From the NCBI GenBank assembly GCA_964521285.1, contig CAZFQS010000006.1:1-64000 (forward strand): a stretch of DNA of 64,000 nt, read 5' to 3'. The notes below the pieces were generated by a model. The model was not told the origin of the DNA and searched no databases. It saw only the letters and a list, made by a program, of their open reading frames with translations. This DNA is from G020354785 sp964521285 (GTDB lineage Bacteria; Bacteroidota; Bacteroidia; Bacteroidales; UBA10428). Made by a program: the position numbers and the translations under genes. This document shows positions 17,362 through 26,612 of the stretch, in pieces; positions within the stretch are counted from its first letter, which is position 1, and each line of letters starts with the position of its first letter.

Positions 17362-19725
17362 TTATTGTTTATTGTCTAAAGAATTCAAAAATTGTTCCAG
17401 AGAATACTCATCTGAAAAAAGTACCTGTCTTGCTTTACTTCCTTCAAAAGGCCCCACAATACCTGCTGCTTCAAGCTGGTCAATTATTCGTCCTGCCCGG
17501 TTGTAACCTATGGAAAATTTTCTTTGAATCAGTGATGTCGAACCCTGCTGATGAATAACCACAAGTCTTGCCGCCTCGTTGAAAAGGCTGTCCCTCTTTG
17601 ATAAATCAACTTCACCTGCTTCAAAAGAACTTTCCTCAACATATTCAGGTAAATACATTGCTGACGTAAAACCTTGCTGCGAACCTATATATTCTGTTAT
17701 TCTTTCAATTTCGGGTATATCAATAAATGCACATTGTAATCTTATCATATCATTTCCCTGGGCAAACAGCATATCACCTCTACCTACAAGCTGGTTTGCA
17801 CCAGGAATATCAATAATTGTCCTTGAGTCGATCATAGATGTTACTCTGAATGCCATTCTTGCCGGGAAATTAGCTTTAATAATTCCTGTTATTATATTTG
17901 TTGTGGGCCTCTGTGTAGCTATAACCAAATGAATTCCTATAGCCCTTGCCAGCTGGGCAAGTCTTGCAAGCGGCATCTCAACCTCCTTGCCGGCAATCAT
18001 AATAAGGTCCGCAAACTCGTCAATTATTACTACTATATAGGGCAAATAGCGATGTCCTTTTTCAGGATTAAGCTGACGTTTAATAAATTTTTGATTGTAT
18101 TCTTTTATATTTCTTACCTGGGCCTTTTTAAGAAGATCATACCTCTGATCCATTTCTACTGTTAATGAGTTCAGGGCATAGATCACATTTTGTGTCCCGT
18201 TTATAACTGGATCTTCGATATCAGGTACCTTAACCAGATAATGTTTTTCAATTCTTGAGTATAGAGTAAGTTCAACCTTTTTAGGATCAATGAGAACAAG
18301 CTTTAGTTTTGCCGGGTGGTTTTTAAATAACAGAGAAGCAATAATTGTGTTAAGGCCTACTGACTTTCCCTGTCCGGTTGCCCCTGCTACCAGCAAATGA
18401 GGCATTTTGGTAAGGTCAAAAACATAAGTTTCATTTGATATGGTCTTTCCAAGGGCAACAGTTAAATCAGCGTCTGATTCCTGAAATTTTCTTGAGCTCA
18501 ATATTGAACGGATCGATACTATTTCCGGATTTTGATTCGGTACTTCAATACCAATAGTACCTTTGCCCGGTATGGGAGCAATTATTCTTATTCCCAGGGC
18601 AGCCAGATTCAGGGCAATATCGTCCTCAAGACTCTTTATCCTGCTGATACGGACTCCCGGAGCAGGTACAATCTCATATAATGTCACTGCCGGTCCGATT
18701 GTTGCCTTAATTTTATTAATCTTTATTTTATAATGAGCCAGGGTCTCAACAATCTTATTCTTGTTGCTAACCAGCTCTTCATTGGTAACATTCGCGTCAG
18801 CAGATTCATATTTTTCAAGTAAGTCCAGGTTAGGCAGTTTGAAATTGCTTAGTTCCAAAGTCGGATCATAGTCTTCCTGTTCTTCAATATCTATTAATTC
18901 GTCAAGGTCATCACCGGATTCGCTACTTTCCTGAAATATTGATTTACTCTCTTCACGGGTCACTGTCGTTTCATTTCTTAAACTATGGTTTTCAGATGAC
19001 TCTCCCTGTGGAAATTCAGTTTCGAAAACCAGATCTTCCAGTTTATTATCCATCTCAAGTTCAATTTCCTCAGTGTCGGCTTGTTTTTCTGAGGTTTCTC
19101 CATAAACGATTTTTTTTGGATTTAATATATTGTTCCTGAATACAGATTTTAACCAGGAGAATGAATTTCTGAATGAGAAAAGAACAAATGCTAAAGTTGA
19201 AATCAAAAGTATAAATGTTGTTCCGGTATTGCCTATGAATCCTATAAGCCAGCCACTAACGTATGATCCGTGTTTGCCCCCTAAACCATAACCAAGTAAT
19301 TCGTTATTTTCTTTAAATAAAAATCCAAGCCAGACAGACAGTATAATAGTAGCAACTATTGCAATTCTAAATGTTTTTCCCAGGGGTAGAAATTTGATCC
19401 TTAAAAGTGCCAGTCCTGAAATAAGAATCATGAAAGGAATTGAGAATGATGCAATACCAAAACATTTATAAATAAGTAATTTGGCGAAACATGCTCCTGT
19501 TTTACCGGCCCAGTTGTGAACCTTAACATCGGGACCGGAAAATACATTACTGCATTCAAAACTTTGATCTACCTTCCAGGTAAATAAATAAGAAATTAGT
19601 GACAGAAATATTATGATCGAAAAACATGTGATTATCAAACCAATAGTGAACTTAAATCTTTCATCTTTTAATATAAAACCACGTGATCTCTTTATATTGT
19701 TATTGGATTTTTTTTTCTTACTCAT
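17362..19725 (-). CDS. ftsK: DNA translocase FtsK
   Basis: Septum-bound DNA pump that clears the chromosome terminus and assists dimer resolution. The 787-residue protein has four N-terminal transmembrane helices (about 25-185), an acidic linker rich in E and D (about 205-290), a RecA-like motor with Walker A GATGQGKS at 448-455 and Walker B IVVIIDEFADL, and the C-terminal gamma winged helix (LVVIHQQGSTSLIQRKF ... GRIIDQLEAAGIVG) that reads KOPS-like sites. Linker is short compared with E. coli FtsK, as is usual in this phylum. Confidence 0.96.
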   Translation of the reverse strand: MSKKKKSNNNIKRSRGFILKDERFKFTIGLIITCFSIIIFLSLISYLFTWKVDQSFECSNVFSGPDVKVHNWAGKTGACFAKLLIYKCFGIASFSIPFMILISGLALLRIKFLPLGKTFRIAIVATIILSVWLGFLFKENNELLGYGLGGKHGSYVSGWLIGFIGNTGTTFILLISTLAFVLFSFRNSFSWLKSVFRNNILNPKKIVYGETSEKQADTEEIELEMDNKLEDLVFETEFPQGESSENHSLRNETTVTREESKSIFQESSESGDDLDELIDIEEQEDYDPTLELSNFKLPNLDLLEKYESADANVTNEELVSNKNKIVETLAHYKIKINKIKATIGPAVTLYEIVPAPGVRISRIKSLEDDIALNLAALGIRIIAPIPGKGTIGIEVPNQNPEIVSIRSILSSRKFQESDADLTVALGKTISNETYVFDLTKMPHLLVAGATGQGKSVGLNTIIASLLFKNHPAKLKLVLIDPKKVELTLYSRIEKHYLVKVPDIEDPVINGTQNVIYALNSLTVEMDQRYDLLKKAQVRNIKEYNQKFIKRQLNPEKGHRYLPYIVVIIDEFADLIMIAGKEVEMPLARLAQLARAIGIHLVIATQRPTTNIITGIIKANFPARMAFRVTSMIDSRTIIDIPGANQLVGRGDMLFAQGNDMIRLQCAFIDIPEIERITEYIGSQQGFTSAMYLPEYVEESSFEAGEVDLSKRDSLFNEAARLVVIHQQGSTSLIQRKFSIGYNRAGRIIDQLEAAGIVGPFEGSKARQVLFSDEYSLEQFLNSLDNKQ

Positions 19726-19851
19726 TAATATATTTTAAAGAATAAATAATTATGCTTTAAAATTAATAAGTGTTTGATTCAAATTAAAGAAATAAGAGAT
19801 TTTATTACTAAAATTAATAACAGTTCATGGTTAATAAATCCTAAATTCAGG

Positions 19852-20532
19852 TTATTCCATCAGGCGCCTGATAATATAAGTCATCTGTTCCCTGGTGACT
19901 TCGCGGTAATTGGACTGCTCCTTAAATTTTTTAATTTCATTTTGCTGGGAGGGCACAAATTTTTCTGCGGTAAACTTCATTTTCAAATATTCCAGCTTAA
20001 GCTGGAATTCCAGTAATACGCCATCTATTTGATTATATGGATTGGTAGAATTGGGATTCTCTATTGCTATTTCATCAGTATAGTAAATATCAAATGTATC
20101 ACCTTGCTGGGGTAATGTAACAATTGCTCTTTTACTTTTTAGTCCTGCTATTTCTTTAATGTCACTGGTAAATTCAATTTCCATATCAGAATTTTCATCG
20201 AAACAGCACATCGATTCACCTTTCTTTCCTTTAAACAGGTATTTTTTGTTAAGTACTTCCAGAATAGTTGAACATCTCTTATGTTTGAAATTTGTATGGC
20301 TGTTCAATTTAAAAAAGCCCATAAAACCCTCAATAGTATTAGTTGAATAATGCGGACTAAATTCAAGCTTCATTTTTTTTGGAAGCAGTGCCGGTGATAT
20401 TTCCTTTAATTCATTTTTAATATAGGTTATTTTATATTCTATAAGTCCGTTATTGTATTTTCCGGTATAAGTATCTTTTTTACAAGCAGTCAGGATTAAA
20501 AAAACTGGTAATACAGCCAACAAATACTTCAT
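19852..20532 (-). CDS. Lipoprotein of unknown function
   Basis: A 226-residue protein with lipobox FLILTACKKD (Cys at about 17), so anchored to a membrane. The body is predicted beta-rich (GLIEYKITYIKN, KMKLEFSPHYSTNTIEGFMG, YLFKGKKGESMCCFDENSD, TFDIYYTDEIAIENPN), loosely like DUF4412-type proteins in which a short Y.IKY segment is followed by pairs of strands, but I cannot assign a family. A Cys-Cys pair sits mid-protein. Transcribed divergently from argF. Confidence 0.7.
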   Translation of the reverse strand: MKYLLAVLPVFLILTACKKDTYTGKYNNGLIEYKITYIKNELKEISPALLPKKMKLEFSPHYSTNTIEGFMGFFKLNSHTNFKHKRCSTILEVLNKKYLFKGKKGESMCCFDENSDMEIEFTSDIKEIAGLKSKRAIVTLPQQGDTFDIYYTDEIAIENPNSTNPYNQIDGVLLEFQLKLEYLKMKFTAEKFVPSQQNEIKKFKEQSNYREVTREQMTYIIRRLME

Positions 20533-20898
20533 CTTTTTATATTAGGGGAGTTAAATGATTTCTCGACGATATACGTGCCATATATATATATATGTTTTAT
20601 TTTTTATACCGCGTTTTGACAGATAATATAAAATTGCAATATTAACAATATAATTAACTTGATTAAGAAAATTTTAAAAATTTATTCTCTGGAAATTAAA
20701 GTTATTAAATAAGGTGCATGTATAAATATTCATTAAATTGCAAAAAATATCATAATTGCAGTTAATAAATATTTCATATATTTGCTTCATGGATTGTTAA
20801 ATTTTGTAAGGCATTGTATAAACTAATGCTTTTCAGTAATACTTGCAAGCATATAATAAAAAATTATAATTATAAATACAAAATAAATATTTATACAA
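20533..20898. other. 366-bp intergenic region upstream of argF
   Basis: Very AT-rich. It contains an alternating TA run at about 20581-20593 and a -7 promoter match at 20777-20784. No open frame of note and no RNA gene recognised. Confidence 0.55.
20777..20784 (+). promoter_or_regulatory. Probable -7 promoter box for argF
   Basis: TATATTTG matches TAnnTTTG. A TTG at 20756-20758 lies 18 bp upstream as a plausible -33. Transcription would begin near 20792, giving a leader of about 107 nt before the ATG. Confidence 0.45.
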
Positions 20899-21903
20899 AT
20901 GGATTTTAATTTTAAGAACAGGAGTTTTGTGAAGCTTCTTGATTTTTCACAGGCTGAAATTGACTTTTTACTGGACTTATCATCAAAATTGAAAAAAGCA
21001 AAATATGATGGTAATGAGAAACAATTTCTCAAGGGTCAGAATATTGCATTGATTTTTGAAAAGACATCCACAAGAACAAGATGTGCTTTTGAAGTGGCAG
21101 CATTTGATCAGGGAGCACATGTAACATATCTGGGGCCAGGCGGATCGCAGATAGGACATAAAGAATCAATGAAAGACACAGCAAGGGTATTGGGAAAAAT
21201 GTATGATGGCATTGAATACAGGGGATATAGCCAGAGTATAGTGGAAGAGCTGGCAGAATATGCAGGGGTGCCGGTGTGGAACGGACTTACCGATGAATTT
21301 CATCCCACTCAGGTACTGGCAGATATATTTACTATGATAGAGTATGTCGATAAGCCTCTGGATAAAATAAAGTTTTGTTATTTAGGCGATTCGAGGAATA
21401 ATATGGGAAACTCTTTAATGGTGGGTGCTTCAAAAATGGGTATGGATTTCAGAGCAGCTGCACCGGTAGAATGTCATCCAAAAAAGGAGTTAGTAGAAAA
21501 ATGCAGGGAAATTGCCAAAGAGTCAGGTGGGGTTATAACATTGACAGATAATGTCAAAGATGCAGTAAGGGACGTGGACTATTTGTATACAGATGTATGG
21601 GTATCTATGGGTGAACCTTCATCAGCCTGGGAAGAAAGAATAAGATTATTAAAACCATTTCAGGTTAATACGAATACTGTTAAATTAACTGGGAATCCGG
21701 AAGTTAAATTCCTGCATTGCCTTCCTGCTTTTCATAACAGAGAAACAGGAATAGGTGAAGAAATGTACAAGAAATACGGAATAGACTCTATGGAAGTTAG
21801 CGAGGAAGTATTTGAATCAGATGCATCAATCGTTTTTGAACAGGCTGAAAACCGCATACATACAATTAAAGCTATTATGGTTGCTACATTAGGTGATTTG
21901 TAA
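20899..21903 (+). CDS. argF: Ornithine carbamoyltransferase
   Basis: Converts ornithine and carbamoyl phosphate to citrulline in arginine synthesis or, in reverse, in the arginine deiminase route. Canonical motifs: carbamoyl phosphate-binding STRTR (family SxRTR), FAD-like DQGAHVTYLGPGGSQIGHKES (SMG loop region), HPTQ and the ornithine-binding HCLPAFH. The 334-residue length and overall pattern match the true ornithine enzyme rather than the N-acetyl/N-succinyl-ornithine version of some Bacteroidota, because FLHCLPAFHNRETGIG and DVWVSMGE are present. No other arg gene lies nearby. Confidence 0.93.
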   Translation: MDFNFKNRSFVKLLDFSQAEIDFLLDLSSKLKKAKYDGNEKQFLKGQNIALIFEKTSTRTRCAFEVAAFDQGAHVTYLGPGGSQIGHKESMKDTARVLGKMYDGIEYRGYSQSIVEELAEYAGVPVWNGLTDEFHPTQVLADIFTMIEYVDKPLDKIKFCYLGDSRNNMGNSLMVGASKMGMDFRAAAPVECHPKKELVEKCREIAKESGGVITLTDNVKDAVRDVDYLYTDVWVSMGEPSSAWEERIRLLKPFQVNTNTVKLTGNPEVKFLHCLPAFHNRETGIGEEMYKKYGIDSMEVSEEVFESDASIVFEQAENRIHTIKAIMVATLGDL

Positions 21904-22055
21904 ACTTAATATAAATAATTGGTCCGGGATTTTAAGGAAGCCGGTCACAGTTAATTAAAAAATTGTTATTTTATTGATTTAAAATTGCTTTATACAAAAA
22001 AATTTTGTTAACTTGTATATGTTAAATTACTAACTAATCTCAATTATTCGCAATT

Positions 22056-22331
22056 ATGACTATCTATGTTGGTAACATCAATTATTCGTTAGGTGAAGCT
22101 GAAATCCAAAAAATATTTGAAGTTTTAGGTGCAGTTGAAAGTGTAAAGATTATCAGAGACAAGAGAACGGGACGATCAAAGGGATTTGCATTCATCGAAA
22201 TGCCCAATAAGAAGGAAGCAATGGAAGCTATTAAAACTCTTGACGGAAAAGAAGTTGCCGGAAGAAACCTCAGGGTTTTAAAAGCACATTCTACAAAGAA
22301 AGTTAAGGAAGATGCTGAGAATGTTAAATGA
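22056..22331 (+). CDS. RRM-type RNA-binding protein
   Basis: A 91-residue single RNA recognition motif protein of the kind common in Bacteroidota and Cyanobacteria. RNP2 is IYVGNI at the N-terminus, RNP1 is KGFAFIEM, and the tail is basic (VLKAHSTKKVKED). Probably binds single-stranded RNA in the cytoplasm; target unknown. Stands alone behind argF with a 152-bp gap that begins with no strong terminator. Confidence 0.92.
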   Translation: MTIYVGNINYSLGEAEIQKIFEVLGAVESVKIIRDKRTGRSKGFAFIEMPNKKEAMEAIKTLDGKEVAGRNLRVLKAHSTKKVKEDAENVK

Positions 22332-22388
22332 TAACTTCATTTTTCCCCTGGTTATAAGTTTTTTTTGATTTTGATATTCATTATAATG

Positions 22389-23078
22389 TTACTTTGATCT
22401 TATTTTTTTATACAACTGAAAATTCTGTGTAGCATTAAATGCTGGCATATTATTGAAGTCCTTATCACGGTAAAAATATGTTCCGCATCCCATCTGAAGC
22501 GCATCATCCGATAAAATATTCTTTCTGTGTCCTTTTGAGTTCATCCAGCTTTCAACTATTGTTTCAGCCAATGAAAGATAAGTGTGAGGCTGTATCAGTT
22601 CACCATCCATTCTGTAGCTAAACTGACCATCTCCTCTTACAAATACTTTTTCTCCTGATTTATATTTAAGACCGTGGTTTGTAGCAATATTTTCAGCAAC
22701 ATAAGGATTCAGAATTCCGGCTAACACAGCTCTGTCATTTGGTGTCTTTTTCTTTTTAACATAAGGGTTATAATGGCTGAAAAATTTGTTTTCATACATA
22801 TCTCTGGAATGCATTTGAGCAGTTTTTTCCAGTTCAGGGGCATATTCCAGAAATGACAGTCTTTTTTTGGCCCGCTCTTCATTTGTAATAAAAAAAATAG
22901 CTGCATGCAGCCTTGTAAAATCAATACTATCGAAGTTTAGTTGTTCATTAAACAGTGGTTCTTTTCTGAAATTTTTCAGATTTAATTCCGAGTAGTAATT
23001 TTTATTATCTGATATTTGAGCAAATGAATACCAGGAAATCAGTACTATTATTTGCAGATTAATAATAATTAATTTCAT
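22389..23078 (-). CDS. CAP-domain (SCP/PR-1-like) exported protein
   Basis: Starts most likely at the ATG at 23078, which shares one base with the upstream stop (TAATG); the ATG at 23096 would add six residues and overlap the preceding gene. A signal peptide follows (MKLIIINLQIIVLISWYSFAQ). The CAP domain has HSRDMYENKFFSHYNPYVKK, DRAVLAGILNPYVAENIA and ESWMNSKGHRKNIL with the expected His and Glu residues. Function of bacterial CAP proteins is usually unknown. Length of 229 with this start. Confidence 0.85.
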   Translation of the reverse strand: MKLIIINLQIIVLISWYSFAQISDNKNYYSELNLKNFRKEPLFNEQLNFDSIDFTRLHAAIFFITNEERAKKRLSFLEYAPELEKTAQMHSRDMYENKFFSHYNPYVKKKKTPNDRAVLAGILNPYVAENIATNHGLKYKSGEKVFVRGDGQFSYRMDGELIQPHTYLSLAETIVESWMNSKGHRKNILSDDALQMGCGTYFYRDKDFNNMPAFNATQNFQLYKKIRSK

Positions 23079-23584
23079 TAAAAAATTGTTTGCCATACTT
23101 CCTTTACAAAGAAACCGGTAATTATAAATGAGGTTGCCAGCTTCATTAATGTTCCTGTGACAAATCCGATAAATGTCCCAAATGCAGCCCTGAATGCTTT
23201 ATCTGATTTCTTGCCTGCCATAATTTCACCAACAAGGGCTCCACAAAATGGCCCTCCAAGTATTCCAATAATACCAAACGGTCCCAATGGAAGAAAAAAT
23301 ATTCCAATAATTAAACCTATAATACTTCCCCATACACCTGCCCTGGAACCTCCGAATTTTTTGGCACCCCACACAGGAACAATATAGTCCATGATCTGTA
23401 CAATTATTGCAAGGGCACCCAGAAAGAAAAGTGTATTAAAGCTGAAATCAGCAAATTTTGTGAAATGTGCAACCAGAATCCCGACATATGTGAGTGGCGG
23501 ACCGGGAATAACGGGAAGAATACAACCTGCTATGCCTACAATTATTATTAATAACGAGAATATAAGTAATATATAGTCCAGCAT
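23078..23584 (-). CDS. DUF456 family membrane protein
   Basis: A 168-residue, very hydrophobic protein with glycine-zipper helices (LPVIPGPPLTYVGILVAHF, GVWGSIIGLIIGIFFLPLGPFG, GILGGPFCGALVGEIMAGK). Matches the widespread DUF456 family of unknown function, inner membrane. The start is the first codon after the upstream gap; the stop overlaps the CAP protein ATG by one base, suggesting a two-gene operon. Confidence 0.88.
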   Translation of the reverse strand: MLDYILLIFSLLIIIVGIAGCILPVIPGPPLTYVGILVAHFTKFADFSFNTLFFLGALAIIVQIMDYIVPVWGAKKFGGSRAGVWGSIIGLIIGIFFLPLGPFGIIGILGGPFCGALVGEIMAGKKSDKAFRAAFGTFIGFVTGTLMKLATSFIITGFFVKEVWQTIF

Positions 23585-23662
23585 AGATTATTTGTTTTTA
23601 TTTTCCTGATATAATATTTCTGGATAAATAATTTTTACTTTCCGGAATATTATCCGGCCATG

Positions 23663-24130
23663 TTAACCGGCAACTAATGAACCTCCTATTAAGAATGTTG
23701 CGGCAAAGGCAATAATTGCATATAATTCAGGAAATACAGCTAATATCATTGTCCTTCCGAAAACATTATATCCGGCGCCAATAGCTGCTATGCCATTAGC
23801 ACACACCATTCCCTGGCGGATAGCAGAAAGCAGACCTACTAAACCCAGTGCAAATCCTGCACCAAATATTGCTACACCATTAAACAAGGACATGTCAGGC
23901 TGAATAACTCCGTAGATGTTAGCAAGAACAAAATAGCCTGCAAATCCATAAAGGCCCTGTGTTCCGGGCAAAGCACTCAATAGCATATAACTGCCAAATG
24001 CTTCCTCATTTTTCTTAAGTGCCCCAATAGTAGCGTTTCCGGCTATGGTTACACCAATTGCACTTCCTGTACCTGCTAATCCAATCATTAACCCGACTCC
24101 AATATAAGCTAAGATAATTGCTGTTGTCAT
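23663..24130 (-). CDS. Rotary V/A-type ATPase subunit K (membrane rotor, c-like)
   Basis: Proteolipid forming the ion-carrying rotor ring. The 155-residue protein has two fused hairpins (four helices). Hairpin 1 contains LPGTQGLYGF (L54, T57, Q58); hairpin 2 contains SAIRQGMV (Q106) and FPELYAII (E135), the single ion-binding carboxylate. These match the set L61, T64, Q65, Q110 and E139 that coordinate Na+ in the Enterococcus hirae rotor. Last gene of the operon, 35 bp after subunit I. Confidence 0.93.
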   Translation of the reverse strand: MTTAIILAYIGVGLMIGLAGTGSAIGVTIAGNATIGALKKNEEAFGSYMLLSALPGTQGLYGFAGYFVLANIYGVIQPDMSLFNGVAIFGAGFALGLVGLLSAIRQGMVCANGIAAIGAGYNVFGRTMILAVFPELYAIIAFAATFLIGGSLVAG

Positions 24131-24164
24131 AACTTTAATATTTTAGGTTTATTATATAAATATG

Positions 24165-25976
24165 TCATTTATTTTTACCAAATGGTTTATATTCTTTGCC
24201 ACCACCTGCAAATCCTGCATTCTTATAAAATTCAACAAATGTAAGACGCAGCGGGTGTACAAATGCACCCAATGCTGCCATAAATATATTTATCGAATGC
24301 CCGACAACCAGGATTAATAAAAATATAATCTGGCTGAGTATTATGGTATCTCCACTCATTTCCATGGCCAGATAATTAAATACGTATCCCAGGATTGAAC
24401 TTGAAATACCCAGGGCAAAAAGTCTGATATAGGACAGGAGATCACCAAATACACCGGTGGCTGTAAAATATACATCTCCCAAACCTTTACCAATATTTCC
24501 CAAAATTCCTTTTTCAGGATTGTTCAGAAATAATATCATTACAAGGCTTGAAGTCAGAACCAGGAAATATAAGTATTTTAATCCTTGCGATTCTATTTCC
24601 AGTTTATTTTTAAGCATGATATATAAGGCACTGCTGATAATTAAGATTATCCATCCAAGAGTTGATAATGCATATTTAAATCCGAACTGTTTTGTTATAT
24701 TCAGTATCTTAACCATCATCCCGAAGATTATCTGGATGCCTCCGAGAATAATGGCAAAGTAAAACATTTCCTCCGGATCAAGGAACATATTCTTTATGCC
24801 GGTAAGAAATGCTATATCAGCTTTTATCAAGTCAACCCCGAAAATAGTACCTGATAATAATCCGAAAATAATCGTTGAACCTCCGAGGATTTGCACTAAA
24901 GTAAGCAGAGGTTTTATATTACTCTTTGCACGCAGTCTGTAAATACTGGCTCCAATCAGAAATAGAAGTCCGTATCCTGCATCACCAAAGCAAAATCCAA
25001 AGAACATCATAAAAAACGGAGCAAAGAAGGGAGTTAAATCAAGCTCTTTATAGTCCGGTAGAGAATAGAGTTTCGCTATTGGTTCGAATAATTTTGAAAA
25101 TCTGGTGTTCCGCAGCTTAACAGGAATTTTATCCCCGCTGTCAGGTTTTGAAGTAATATAATATATGCCTGAATTATTGAGAAATGAGTTTATTTCTTCC
25201 TCTTTATCTTCCGGGACCCATCCTTCCAGCAACATTAGCCTTTCTTCTGCCTGCTTTTCCGTGTTGAAAATAACATTCTCAAATTCAAATTGTTCCTGTA
25301 ACTTGTCCCTGCTTGAAATAAGCAGCGGTACATACTTTTTGGCATACAGATCAAATATTTCCTCTGATTTTACTAATATTTCTTCTATCTCCTTCTGCTT
25401 TTTCAATAACCCGGAAAGAGATGTTTCAGGCAGCCTTATCTCTTCAGCGTTAATTTCGATATTTTCTTCTCCTTCCTGGACAACAATAAAATATGTCTGA
25501 CCTCCAGGGTGGTTTATTTCTTCTATATTATATAAGGTTTTCCATTCAGCATCAAATTTCTTTACCGGACATATAAAAAATCTTATATTATAACCATGCT
25601 CCCTGAGCTTATCAAGGTCTTTAAATGAGAAGTCGCCCCATGGCCTGATAATTGATATTTCTTTTTTCAGGGAGGAAAGCTGTTGTGTTTTTAATTCGAC
25701 TTCTGACTGAACATTTTGAATTTCCTCCAGGATTTTCAGTCCGTCAGTCCCGGCTATCGAAGTTGATTTATCTTCAACTTCTCTTTTCTGAAGAAACTTT
25801 ATGGCAGCATTAAATTGATTAATAAGGTTATACTGTTCTCTAAGTTTTTCATCTGCGAGCTCACCCGATTCCTTTTCAATAACGTGCAATATTCCTATTT
25901 TCTGAAGATCGTTCAGAAAGTCGGTATATTCCCTGTGATATACAAGGAATGAATATTTCTTCATCGGTATAATCAT
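24165..25976 (-). CDS. Rotary V/A-type ATPase subunit I (stator, a-like)
   Basis: Stator subunit that forms the ion half-channels against the K ring. The 603-residue protein begins with a cytoplasmic coiled-coil domain of about 300 residues and then has about seven membrane helices (ELDLTPFFAPFFMMFFGFCFGDAGYGL, LSYIRLFALGISSSILGYVF). The LSYIRLFALG motif carries the essential Arg that faces the rotor carboxylate. The ATG at 25976 overlaps the subunit D stop in ATGA, so translation is coupled. Confidence 0.94.
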   Translation of the reverse strand: MIIPMKKYSFLVYHREYTDFLNDLQKIGILHVIEKESGELADEKLREQYNLINQFNAAIKFLQKREVEDKSTSIAGTDGLKILEEIQNVQSEVELKTQQLSSLKKEISIIRPWGDFSFKDLDKLREHGYNIRFFICPVKKFDAEWKTLYNIEEINHPGGQTYFIVVQEGEENIEINAEEIRLPETSLSGLLKKQKEIEEILVKSEEIFDLYAKKYVPLLISSRDKLQEQFEFENVIFNTEKQAEERLMLLEGWVPEDKEEEINSFLNNSGIYYITSKPDSGDKIPVKLRNTRFSKLFEPIAKLYSLPDYKELDLTPFFAPFFMMFFGFCFGDAGYGLLFLIGASIYRLRAKSNIKPLLTLVQILGGSTIIFGLLSGTIFGVDLIKADIAFLTGIKNMFLDPEEMFYFAIILGGIQIIFGMMVKILNITKQFGFKYALSTLGWIILIISSALYIMLKNKLEIESQGLKYLYFLVLTSSLVMILFLNNPEKGILGNIGKGLGDVYFTATGVFGDLLSYIRLFALGISSSILGYVFNYLAMEMSGDTIILSQIIFLLILVVGHSINIFMAALGAFVHPLRLTFVEFYKNAGFAGGGKEYKPFGKNK

Positions 25977-26575
25977 TGCACTAATTCCATTTGCTGTTGC
26001 CTGTTTTTCACAATTTTTTGAGCTGATTTGGAAAGATTTTCTTCATCTTCCAGAAATCTTTTTATCTTTCTTATAGCATCTTCATACCCGGGTATCTGGA
26101 CTTTTTCATATAAGTTCACTTTCTGGGTTGTTTTTTTCCTGGCACGATCCACCAGCTGCATTTTTTTATTAAAAACTTCTTTTTCAATAGCAATTGTAGC
26201 AATTTCTTTTATTAATGCCACACCCTCAAGATACCATTTGGGCTTATTGAAAATGCTGAATTTTTTTGTATAATAATCTATTCCATCCAGAACCGGTGTT
26301 TTTACACCAGCTATTTTTTTAACTGATAATTTCACATCTTCTATGGTAACCAGACTTGCATCAAATTCGGTCCATAAAGAGACCATATAATCATACTGTT
26401 TAATTTTTGCAGTTAACTTCTGTTCCATACTTTTCATTTCATCCTTAGCCTTTTTGACTTCGGCACGCAGGGCTGATTCCTTGTTCTTAATGGTAGGTAG
26501 GGCTCTGACTCTTATATCAAGATTTTTATAAAGCTGCTGTAAAGAGGTTTTATTATATTGGAATTTTATTGCCAT
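25973..26575 (-). CDS. Rotary V/A-type ATPase subunit D (central shaft)
   Basis: Central shaft linking the A3B3 head to the rotor ring. The 200-residue protein is almost all alpha-helical, with the N-terminal FQYNKTSLQQLYKNLDIRVRALP and a C-terminal helix ILDGIDYYTKKFSI, then TQKVNLYEKVQIPGYEDAIRKIKRFLEDEE, the family signature near the end. Overlaps subunit I by 4 bp. The partner subunit F is not found beside it. Confidence 0.93.
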   Translation of the reverse strand: MAIKFQYNKTSLQQLYKNLDIRVRALPTIKNKESALRAEVKKAKDEMKSMEQKLTAKIKQYDYMVSLWTEFDASLVTIEDVKLSVKKIAGVKTPVLDGIDYYTKKFSIFNKPKWYLEGVALIKEIATIAIEKEVFNKKMQLVDRARKKTTQKVNLYEKVQIPGYEDAIRKIKRFLEDEENLSKSAQKIVKNRQQQMELVQ

Positions 26576-26581
26576 CTTTTT

Positions 26582-26609
26582 AGTTCAAAGTTCAAAGTTT
26601 AAAGTTCAC
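26582..26609. repeat. 7-bp tandem array between ATPase subunits B and D
   Basis: Four units of AGTTCAA on the plus strand (AGTTCAA, AGTTCAA, AGTTTAA, AGTTCAC) in the 37-bp gap between the subunit B and D genes. The unit differs from the 8-bp repeats elsewhere. It lies inside the operon, so it is transcribed. Confidence 0.75.
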
Positions 26610-26612
26610 TAC

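Noticed and set aside
20570..20600. Alternating TA run
   Set aside because: Short simple repeat in an AT-rich spacer with no further structure.
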